Assembly: GCA_038214685.1 (NCBI GenBank)
Contig: JBBQRO010000165.1
Location: forward strand, 1 to 7,493
Length of the DNA stretch: 7,493 nucleotides
Direction of reading: 5' to 3'
From: CADCTB01 sp038214685
Lineage (GTDB): Bacteria; Actinomycetota; Acidimicrobiia; Acidimicrobiales; AC-14
Translations under genes and position numbers: made by a program
The notes under the pieces: generated by a model
What the model saw: the letters and a program-made list of their open reading frames with translations, nothing else
Database searches by the model: none
Told to the model about the DNA's origin: nothing
Shown: piece by piece, positions 1 to 4,837 of the stretch
How positions within the stretch are numbered: position 1 is the first letter of the stretch
Layout: each line of letters starts with the position of its first letter

Positions 1-351
1 GTTTCAGCCGAGATCCTGGCCAGCTTGGCGACCGCCCCGGCTCCGGTGCCGTCGCCTCCCGGCCGGTCGCTGACGATCGTCGCCCCGCGCCCGGCGCTCA
101 CCCAGGCCGCGCCATCCTTCGGGGGTAATGGCGGGAACCTCGCTGCCATTCGGGCCTGCGAGTCCAGCGGCAACTACGGCGCCGTCAGCCCTGACGGTCT
201 CTACGGGGGCGCCTACCAGTTCGACCGTCCGACCTGGCAGTCGGTGGGTGGCAGCGGTGACCCCGCAACCGCCTCGCCGGCCGAGCAGGATGCACGCGCC
301 AGCCAGCTGTGGAGTCAGCGGGGGTCCAACCCCTGGCCCAACTGCGGCTGA
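1..351 (+). CDS. Transglycosylase / resuscitation-promoting-factor (Rpf) domain protein, C-terminal part (5' truncated)
   Basis: The frame is open from base 1 to TGA at 349-351, giving the last 116 residues of a longer protein. Residues about 1-38 are a Pro/Ala-rich linker. Residues about 43-116 match the Rpf-like transglycosylase fold: RACESSGNY with the presumed catalytic Glu at residue 54, then DGLYGGAYQF, a PTWQSVGG segment, an EQDARASQLW helix and the ending NPWPNCG. Cys53 and Cys115 are placed for the disulfide usual in this family. Family members are secreted muralytic enzymes that cleave the glycan backbone of peptidoglycan, in some species promoting resuscitation from dormancy. The signal peptide and any LysM or DUF348/G5 domains would lie upstream of the window. 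A TTG at 25 is only an internal codon of the continuing frame. The domain call is firm; the full architecture is unknown. Confidence 0.88.
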   Translation, partial: VSAEILASLATAPAPVPSPPGRSLTIVAPRPALTQAAPSFGGNGGNLAAIRACESSGNYGAVSPDGLYGGAYQFDRPTWQSVGGSGDPATASPAEQDARASQLWSQRGSNPWPNCG

Positions 352-374
352 GCCGCCCTCACCCGTTCCCGCGC

Positions 375-412
375 AACTACCCACACGCCGCCTTCGGGCG
401 GCGTGGGTAGTT
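375..412 (+). terminator. Strong UUCG hairpin downstream of the Rpf-domain gene
   Basis: The arms 375-392 and 397-412 pair over 16 bp with one 2-nt bulge (an extra AC in the left arm) around a TTCG tetraloop, which is exceptionally stable in RNA. The hairpin begins 23 nt after the TGA at 349-351. No T-tract follows (the next bases are ccggcaga), so it is a hairpin-only terminator or 3' stabiliser, as is common in high-GC actinobacteria. The reverse-strand loop reads CGAA, so the forward orientation is the better one. Confidence 0.72.
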
Positions 413-550
413 CCGGCAGAGACACGGCCGATTGAGGTCCATGACCTTGTCCCACGCCCGCAGGACATCGTTCCGGCCGATGTTGGCTTCCGCGCTCAGG
501 ACGAGCGAGAGAGGCAGCGGTGAACGAGGAGGAGATATGGGGGAGATCAT
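377..550 (-). CDS. Doubtful small ORF, 57 aa, or remnant of a coding sequence
   Basis: On the minus strand ATG at 550 opens a 57-codon frame ending at TAG (379-377). Its middle, about residues 17-46 (VLSAEANIGRNDVLRAWDKV and the following MDLNR), has about 90% G/C at third positions over some 30 codons and reads like an amphipathic helix, as real genes here do. Against it, there is no Shine-Dalgarno sequence, the N-terminus is a Pro/Ser-rich stretch with poorer codon use, and the C-terminus runs through the UUCG hairpin of the neighbouring gene. It may be a decayed gene fragment or a chance frame. I do not recognise the product. Confidence 0.2.
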   Translation of the reverse strand: MISPISPPRSPLPLSLVLSAEANIGRNDVLRAWDKVMDLNRPCLCRNYPRRPKAACG

Positions 551-755
551 CGCCAGGCGCCGTGCGATAGCGGCGCTATTGAGATTGGGGAGGTTTCCGC
601 CCCGCGACGCGACACCGATGCCGGACGTCGGTGTCCAATTCGCTTACGACCCAAGGTGCCGAACCAGGAACGGGCCCCTACTGTGCCCCGAACCGATGCA
701 GCAGGCGCTCGCTGAACTCGACGCGATACGGGACCTCCTTGAGCCGTTCGGTTGA
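537..755 (+). CDS. Doubtful small ORF, 72 aa, preceded by a strong ribosome binding site
   Basis: ATG at 537 is preceded by a purine-rich GAGGAGGAG at 526-534, giving an AGGAGG core 4 nt from the start. The frame runs 72 codons to TGA and starts MGEIIARRRAIAALLRLGRF, a basic helical opening. Third-position G/C is only moderate and several codons rare for this genome occur (ata, cta, ttg, aga, caa). The last 26 codons lie antisense to the better-supported gene on the other strand, which argues against it. No family is recognised; it could be a small real peptide or chance. Confidence 0.2.
   Translation: MGEIIARRRAIAALLRLGRFPPRDATPMPDVGVQFAYDPRCRTRNGPLLCPEPMQQALAELDAIRDLLEPFG
611..635 (-). terminator. 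Inverted repeat, possible terminator of the 678-1082 gene
   Basis: GACACCGA at 611-618 and TCGGTGTC at 628-635 are a perfect 8-bp inverted repeat with a 9-nt loop. It starts 42 nt past the stop codon of the minus-strand gene ending at 678. No T-tract follows on the minus strand, so function is uncertain. It could equally be an operator or chance. Confidence 0.35.
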
Positions 756-1082
756 CGCCCCGACGCCGTGCCGGCGGAGCAAAGAGGCGAGCCACTCCCA
801 GGGATGCTCGTCGTCCGTGTCGTCATCGTCCGGTAGGACGACGTTCCGCACCTCACGTTCGAGGTCGGTGGCAGCGAGGCTCGACCAAGGGTCGAGCGGC
901 TCGGCCCGCCCCGTCTGGCGACGCCACGTCGTGAACCCGCGCTCGGCGTGCAGGATGATGCGGCGCCCGTCGTCGAGCACGGCGAACTCCGACACCGTGA
1001 ACGAGGCACCGCCCGGACTGGCTGATGACTCCTTCGGAGGAACCATGTCGCACCAGGCTCCCAAGGCGACCACCGCGCACAC
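678..1082 (-). CDS. Conserved-looking small protein of unknown function
   Basis: The frame encodes up to 134 residues and ends at TAG (680-678). The core reads like a soluble actinobacterial hypothetical protein: a beta-rich start FTVSEFAVLDDGRRIILHAE (residues 28-47) followed by RGFTTW, a PLDPWSSL turn, a helix TDLEREVRNVVLP, a strongly acidic run DDDDTDDE (85-92), then HPWEWLASLLRRHGV and a C-terminal KEVPYRVEFSERLL. I recognise the style from actinobacterial genomes but cannot name a family or function. Two starts compete. GTG at 1082 sits exactly 6 nt after TAGCCT, fitting a leaderless message. ATG at 1046 has GGGAG 11 nt upstream and lies closer to the conserved core (122 aa). The gene lies 26 nt (from GTG) after tldE on the same strand, so it may also be read through from tldDE. 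No signal peptide or membrane segment is obvious. Confidence 0.72.
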   Translation of the reverse strand: MCAVVALGAWCDMVPPKESSASPGGASFTVSEFAVLDDGRRIILHAERGFTTWRRQTGRAEPLDPWSSLAATDLEREVRNVVLPDDDDTDDEHPWEWLASLLRRHGVGASTERLKEVPYRVEFSERLLHRFGAQ

Positions 1083-1088
1083 GGCCGG

Positions 1089-1094
1089 AGGCTA
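1089..1094 (-). promoter_or_regulatory. Candidate -10 element (TAGCCT) for a leaderless start at GTG 1082
   Basis: On the minus strand TAGCCT matches the actinobacterial -10 consensus TANNNT. It is followed by exactly 6 nt (CCGGCC) and then GTG at 1082-1080, placing the expected transcription start at the start codon. No convincing -35 is visible. The same 6-nt arrangement occurs before tldD and before the gene at 4838. Confidence 0.4.
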
Positions 1095-1108
1095 ACGCCG
1101 GCTACCGC

Positions 1109-2452
1109 CTACGAGCCGCTCAGCTGGATGTCGTCGATGACGATGGTCAGGCCGGCGGCGCCGCCGGGCAGCCACTCCCGGTCCCCGCCCACGGCCACCA
1201 GGTCGAGCAGCATGCGCTGGAGGGTGGAGGCGATGGTTGCCTCCCGCACCGGCTCGGTTGGCGCCCCGTCGCGGAACAGCAGGCCCTCGACGCCCACCGA
1301 GAAGTCGCCGCTGATCGGGTTGGCGCCCGAGTGCAGGCCGGTGACCGACTGCACGAGGAGGCCCTCGCCCACGTCGGCCATGAGCTGCTCCTGGCTCCGG
1401 TCGCCGGGGGTCAGGCTGAGAGCCCGGCTTCCGGCGCCCGGCGTGGAGCGGTAGCCGCCCCGCACCGCCGACGCGTTCGACGGCTGGCTGCAGCGCCGGC
1501 CGGTGTAGCTGTTGTGGAGGAAGCCGCGCAGCACGCCGTTGTCGATGAGGACATTGCGCCGGCTGGCCAGCCCCTCGGCGTCGTAGCGGCCGGCCCCCCA
1601 CGCCTCGGGCTCGGTGGGGTCGTCGACCAAGGTGAGGAACGGCACGGCCACGGCCTCGCCCTCCCGGCCGGCGAACAGGGACCGGCCCTTGATCACCGAG
1701 GAGGCGGACAGGCCCGAGGAGAGCAGGCCCAGAAACGAGGCCGCCACCGACGGGTCGAGGAGCACAGTGAGCCGGCGGGATGCCGGCTTGCGGGCGCCGA
1801 GGAGCCGGGTGGCCTTCTCGCTGGCGTCCTTCACCGCCTTGGCCATGTCGAGATCCTCGGGGGTGCGAGCCACCGAGTAGCCCGAGCCGGTCATGGTCTC
1901 GGTGCCCTCGCCGGCCATAGCCGAGGCGACGATGGAGCACCCCGAGCGGCGGGTGGTGGCCCGCACGCCCTCGGTGGAAGCGATGGCCGACTCTGACACC
2001 GAGTCGCCGTACTCAGCCGCCTCCACGCCCCGGATGCGGGGGTCCGCGGCGCGCACCGCCCGCTCCAGCTCCAGGGCCATCTCCACCTTTGCCTCGGTGG
2101 GGAAGTCGGCCAGCTCGGGGCGGAAGAGGTCGAGGTCCACGGGCTCCACGCCGTCGGGAGCAACGAGGCCGAGGAACTCGTCGACCGTGCCGAAGGCGGC
2201 GTTGTCGCGGGCCTCGTCGAGGGTCTCGGCGATGATCTGGCCCTCGAGTGATGCGGCGTAGGCGAATCCCTGGCGACCGTCGACGATCACCCGCACGCCG
2301 ACGCCCTGGGTGTCCGCCGACGACAGCGACTCCACCGCCCCGTCGAAGACCTTGACATCGGTGTGGTGGCTGCGGCCCAGGTAGGCCTCGACCTGCTCGC
2401 CGGGGCGGGCCTGGCCGATGATCCGGTCGGCCAGTTCGAGCAGCTCACTCAC
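1109..2452 (-). CDS. pmbA: TldE/PmbA-type metallopeptidase partner subunit
   Basis: This 447-residue protein belongs to the TldD/PmbA (TldE) superfamily and is close to the usual size of about 450. It has the N-terminal domain with the RQGFAYAASL segment (60-69), a central linker, and the typical C-terminal block TLVDDPTEPE...GAGRYDAEG, RRNVLIDNGVLRGFLHNSYT (299-317) and LHSGANPISGDFSVGVEGLL (373-392). Where TldD carries HEACGH, this protein has FLGLLSSGL (about 240-248), so it lacks the metal-binding motif, as expected for TldE. In Escherichia coli TldD and TldE form a complex that degrades short unfolded peptides and helps mature microcin B17. The GTG start at 2452 overlaps the tldD stop in a GTGA arrangement (2449-2452), with a weak GGGGG 9 nt upstream, so translation is probably coupled to tldD. 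The same frame stays open upstream to 2977, but that part is antisense-like shadow inside tldD. Confidence 0.93.
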   Translation of the reverse strand: MSELLELADRIIGQARPGEQVEAYLGRSHHTDVKVFDGAVESLSSADTQGVGVRVIVDGRQGFAYAASLEGQIIAETLDEARDNAAFGTVDEFLGLVAPDGVEPVDLDLFRPELADFPTEAKVEMALELERAVRAADPRIRGVEAAEYGDSVSESAIASTEGVRATTRRSGCSIVASAMAGEGTETMTGSGYSVARTPEDLDMAKAVKDASEKATRLLGARKPASRRLTVLLDPSVAASFLGLLSSGLSASSVIKGRSLFAGREGEAVAVPFLTLVDDPTEPEAWGAGRYDAEGLASRRNVLIDNGVLRGFLHNSYTGRRCSQPSNASAVRGGYRSTPGAGSRALSLTPGDRSQEQLMADVGEGLLVQSVTGLHSGANPISGDFSVGVEGLLFRDGAPTEPVREATIASTLQRMLLDLVAVGGDREWLPGGAAGLTIVIDDIQLSGS

Positions 2453-3855
2453 GCTGCGGTGCCCCCAACCGTCATGGCCGCCACCCGCAGGGTGGGCTGG
2501 CCCGACGACACTGGCACGCCCTGGCCGTCCTTGCCGCAGGTGCCGGTCCAGGTGTCGAAGTCGTTGCCGACGGCATCGATGGCCTGCAGGACCTCGGGAC
2601 CGTTGCCGATGAGGTTGGCCGAGCGGATCGGATGGGTGATCTCGCCGTTCTCGATCATGTACGCCTCGGTGATGCCGAACACGAAGTCGCCCGTGGCTGT
2701 GTTGACCTGGCCGCCACCGAGCTGCACGCAGTAGATGCCGTGGGCGGTCTGGCGGATGATCTCCTCGGGGTCCTCCTCCCCGGCCAGCACGTAGGTGTTG
2801 GTCATGCGGACCATCGGCAGGTGGTGGTAGCTCTGGCGCCGGCCGTTGCCGGACGACTGTCGGCCGGCCTTCCGGGCCCGCAGGTGGTCCCACATGTAGT
2901 CGGTGAGCTCGCCGTTCTCGATGAGGGAGTTGCGCTGGGCCGGGTGGCCTTCGTCGTCGATGGCGTAGGTGCCCCATTCCCGGGCGTAGGTGCCGTCGTC
3001 GACCAGGTTCACCAGGGGGCTGGCCACCTGGGTGCCGACCTTGTTGCGGAACACCGAGGCGTCACGCCCGACCAGATCCGCCTCCAGCCCGTGCCCGCAC
3101 GCCTCGTGGAACAGCACGCCGCCAGCGCCCCGCTTGAGGACGACGGGCAGGGTACCGCTCGGGGCGGGGCGGGCCTTCAGCATCTCCAGTGCCCGCCGCG
3201 CCGCCTCTCGGGCGATGTCGGCCGGGTCGACCTCGTCGAACAGCTCGAAGCCGATGGTGCGGCCGGGGGCCTCGTAGCCCGTCTGCATGCCGGTGTCGCC
3301 CGACGCCACGCAGCTCACCATGAGCCGGGTTCGGACCTGGTCGTCGGAGGTGAGCAGGCCGTCGGAGTTGGCCACCAGGATCTTCCGGTGGCTGTCGCCG
3401 TAGGTGGCGCCCACCTGGCGGATGGCCCCGCCGGCGGCCCGCGCCGCATCGTCGGCCTTGAGCAGCAGCTCGGCCTTGCGCGACTTGGCCACGTCCTCAG
3501 GGAAGATCTGCACCTGGTGCGGCGGGGTGTTGTGCTGGCGGGTCAGGGCTACCTCCCGCACGCCCGCGCCGCCGCCCCGCGCCGCCGCCGCCGCCGCGTC
3601 AGCGGCCGCTCGGAGGCCCTCCTCGGTGAGGTCGGAGGTGTGGGCGAACCCGGTGGTCTCGCCCCGCACCACCCGGATGCCGGCGCCCCGGTCGCGGCCC
3701 GAGGTCAGCTCCTCGATTTTGCCGTCGTCGAGCCGGGCCGACGACGACCGCCGGTCCTCGGCGAACACTTCGGCAAAATCGCCACCGGTACGCAGCGCCG
3801 CGGTCAGGACCCGCTGGACTGCCGCCTCGTCGATCATCAGAGCCTCGTCGATCAT
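2449..3855 (-). CDS. tldD: TldD-type zinc metallopeptidase, catalytic subunit
   Basis: This 468-residue protein matches the length and motif order of TldD (E. coli about 480 aa). Residues 250-255 are HEACGH, the HExxxH metal/catalytic motif of the family, followed by GLEADLVGRDASVF. The C-terminal block holds SSGNGRRQSYHHLPMVRMTN (334-353), the LGGGQVNTATGDFVFGITEA segment (379-398) and TGTCGKDGQG, whose Cys440 fits the conserved metal-ligand Cys. With TldE it forms a cytoplasmic peptidase acting on short or unfolded peptides, including leader peptides of some modified peptides. A GCC-rich tract encodes an Ala run (residues 85-92). Two in-frame starts exist because 18 bp are duplicated. ATG 3855 is 6 nt from TACCAT (leaderless pattern). 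ATG 3837 has GAGG 5 nt upstream, which the first repeat copy supplies. tldE follows with a 4-nt overlap. No RiPP precursor or modification gene is seen nearby, so a general proteolytic role is more likely. Confidence 0.95.
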   Translation of the reverse strand: MIDEALMIDEAAVQRVLTAALRTGGDFAEVFAEDRRSSSARLDDGKIEELTSGRDRGAGIRVVRGETTGFAHTSDLTEEGLRAAADAAAAAARGGGAGVREVALTRQHNTPPHQVQIFPEDVAKSRKAELLLKADDAARAAGGAIRQVGATYGDSHRKILVANSDGLLTSDDQVRTRLMVSCVASGDTGMQTGYEAPGRTIGFELFDEVDPADIAREAARRALEMLKARPAPSGTLPVVLKRGAGGVLFHEACGHGLEADLVGRDASVFRNKVGTQVASPLVNLVDDGTYAREWGTYAIDDEGHPAQRNSLIENGELTDYMWDHLRARKAGRQSSGNGRRQSYHHLPMVRMTNTYVLAGEEDPEEIIRQTAHGIYCVQLGGGQVNTATGDFVFGITEAYMIENGEITHPIRSANLIGNGPEVLQAIDAVGNDFDTWTGTCGKDGQGVPVSSGQPTLRVAAMTVGGTAA

Positions 3856-3858
3856 CAG
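3824..3858 (-). repeat. 18-bp tandem duplication spanning the tldD start codon
   Basis: The 17-bp unit GCCTCGTCGATCATCAG occurs at 3824-3840 and again at 3842-3858, separated by one A, giving an in-frame 18-bp period. On the coding strand it yields MIDEAL followed by MIDEAA, so each copy carries its own ATG (3855 and 3837). Confidence 0.9.
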
Positions 3859-3861
3859 CCG

Positions 3862-3867
3862 ATGGTA
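3862..3867 (-). promoter_or_regulatory. Candidate -10 element (TACCAT) for tldD
   Basis: On the minus strand TACCAT fits TANNNT and is followed by 6 nt (CGGCTG) and then ATG 3855. A transcript starting about 7 nt downstream would begin at the ATG. No Shine-Dalgarno sequence lies at normal spacing before this ATG; the nearest GGAGG is 18 nt away, upstream of the hexamer. A second hexamer, TAGGGT, lies about 18 nt further upstream. No clear -35 is seen. Confidence 0.4.
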
Positions 3868-3887
3868 CCGGCGCCTCCGACCCTACG

Positions 3888-3933
3888 AGTGTGGGCGATT
3901 CGCGGCGATATACCGCACCGAATCGCCCACACT
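3888..3933 (-). terminator. Perfect 15-bp inverted repeat after the alpha/beta hydrolase gene
   Basis: AGTGTGGGCGATTCG at 3888-3902 is exactly complementary to 3919-3933, with a 16-nt loop that itself can form a small GCGG/CCGC hairpin. On the minus strand it begins 4 nt after the hydrolase TGA (3940-3938), an ideal place for a terminator. There is no T-tract after it. It also lies 33-78 nt upstream of tldD ATG 3855 and contains TATATC near its centre, so an added role as an operator for tldD cannot be excluded. Confidence 0.68.
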
Positions 3934-3937
3934 GGGC

Positions 3938-4768
3938 TCAGAGGGAGCCGAGGAAGGCCGACAGCGCCGCCCACCAGGCGTCGGGATCCTCGAGCTGGGG
4001 GACGTGGCCGGCGCCGGGGATCACGGTGAGGGTGGCGCCGGGGATGGTGTCGGCGAGACGGCGGCAATCGTCCAGCATGGTCGGGTCGAGCGCCCCGACG
4101 ACGACCGCCGTGGGTACGGCGAGCGTGCGCAGGCGGTCGAGCCGGTCGGGCTGGTCGACGAATCGGGGGGCGAGCGCCATCCACATGTCGGGCGAGGTGG
4201 CTTCCAGCCGGGCCCGGGACGCCTCGGCGTACCCCGTATGGGCCTCCTGCAGGCGCTCGAAGGCGGCGATCGAGGCCGGGTTCTCCTCCCGGCGGGCGGC
4301 CATGGCGTCGGCCAGGCCCGTCATGCCCGATTCCCGCACCACCCACCGCCCGAGCTCGACCAGCTCCATGGTGATCCCCGGGACCGGGCCGTGGAAGGTG
4401 CTGGCCAGGAGCAGGCCGGTGAGCCGCTCGGGTCGGTCGAGGGCCACGAGCTGGGCCACCGCCCCGCCCATTGAGTGGCCGACCAGGGCGAAGCGGTCCC
4501 AGCCCAGGTGATCGGCCACGGCGACGACGTCGGCGGCCATGAGCTCGAAGCTGTAGGCGTCGGGGTCGACGGGCCGGTCACTGCCGCCGTGGCCCCGCAG
4601 ATCGGGTGCGACCGCATGCCAGCCGCGGTCGGCGAGGGGGCCCACGACGTCGGCGACCTCGCCCCTGTCGGCGGTGAACCCGTGGAGCAGCAACACCGGC
4701 CGGCCGCCGTCGCCGGCCTCGCCGAGCTCGAGTGAGATGTCGTCGAGGTGGACAGACAGCGTGCGCAT
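3938..4768 (-). CDS. Alpha/beta-fold hydrolase
   Basis: This 276-residue protein is a canonical soluble alpha/beta hydrolase. The oxyanion-hole motif LLLHGF lies at 26-31, DLRGHGGSD at 56-64, and the nucleophile elbow GHSMGG at 97-102 with Ser99. The acid is probably Asp228 in VVGALDPT, and the base is His255 in PGAGHVPQLE. Residues about 125-210 form the variable helical cap. There is no signal peptide, so it should be cytoplasmic. The fold covers esterases, lactonases such as 3-oxoadipate enol-lactonase, haloperoxidase-like enzymes and C-C hydrolases. The Ser nucleophile excludes haloalkane dehalogenase, but the substrate cannot be told. The ATG start at 4768 has no Shine-Dalgarno sequence but has TAACCT 9 nt upstream. 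It diverges from the flippase-domain gene and is followed by a strong inverted repeat, so it appears monocistronic. Confidence 0.92.
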   Translation of the reverse strand: MRTLSVHLDDISLELGEAGDGGRPVLLLHGFTADRGEVADVVGPLADRGWHAVAPDLRGHGGSDRPVDPDAYSFELMAADVVAVADHLGWDRFALVGHSMGGAVAQLVALDRPERLTGLLLASTFHGPVPGITMELVELGRWVVRESGMTGLADAMAARREENPASIAAFERLQEAHTGYAEASRARLEATSPDMWMALAPRFVDQPDRLDRLRTLAVPTAVVVGALDPTMLDDCRRLADTIPGATLTVIPGAGHVPQLEDPDAWWAALSAFLGSL

Positions 4769-4777
4769 CGGGCGGGC

Positions 4778-4783
4778 AGGTTA
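4778..4783 (-). promoter_or_regulatory. Candidate -10 element (TAACCT) for the alpha/beta hydrolase
   Basis: On the minus strand TAACCT matches TANNNT and lies 9 nt before ATG 4768, predicting a 5' leader of only about 2-3 nt. The intervening CCCG-rich bases contain no Shine-Dalgarno sequence. No clear -35 is seen. It is part of a 69-bp divergent promoter region. Confidence 0.4.
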
Positions 4784-4825
4784 CCCAGAGGCAAACTTCC
4801 GGCGCCGAACCCCGCCCCGGACGCG

Positions 4826-4831
4826 TAGTCT
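4826..4831 (+). promoter_or_regulatory. Candidate -10 element (TAGTCT) for the rightward operon
   Basis: TAGTCT fits TANNNT and is followed by 6 nt (GGTTTG) and then GTG at 4838. Transcription would start at or next to the start codon. No Shine-Dalgarno sequence precedes the GTG; the only GGAGG nearby (about 4844-4848) lies inside the gene. No convincing -35 is visible. Confidence 0.42.
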
Positions 4832-4837
4832 GGTTTG

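Larger units (their letters stand above)
352..677. other. Gap of about 325 bp without a convincing gene
   Basis: This stretch separates two convergent genes, the Rpf-domain gene on + and the small protein gene on -. It holds the UUCG hairpin (375-412), an 8-bp inverted repeat (611-635) and two doubtful small ORFs (377-550 on the minus strand and 537-755 on the plus strand). It looks somewhat more AT-rich and less codon-biased than its surroundings, especially around 540-680. I see no tRNA, transposon end or direct-repeat attachment site. Confidence 0.5.

Noticed and set aside
1047..1108. Terminator between tldE and the small protein gene
   Set aside because: I looked for an inverted repeat in this 62-nt stretch and found none of useful length.
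1025..1996. Long plus-strand open frame opposite tldE
   Set aside because: It mirrors the high-GC codon pattern of tldE; the translation is low-complexity Gly/Ala/Arg/His-rich with no motif, whereas tldE matches its family end to end.
2453..2977. Upstream extension of the tldE frame
   Set aside because: The extra 175 codons lie inside tldD in another frame with Arg/His/Pro-rich composition; the TldE family start coincides with GTG 2452.
3571..3600. GCC/GCG triplet run
   Set aside because: It encodes an Ala run in tldD and is ordinary for a high-GC genome; not a regulatory or CRISPR-type repeat.
2632..4029. 465-codon plus-strand open frame opposite tldD and the hydrolase 3' end
   Set aside because: It is antisense to two well-supported genes, crosses the 15-bp inverted repeat, and has no recognisable domain.
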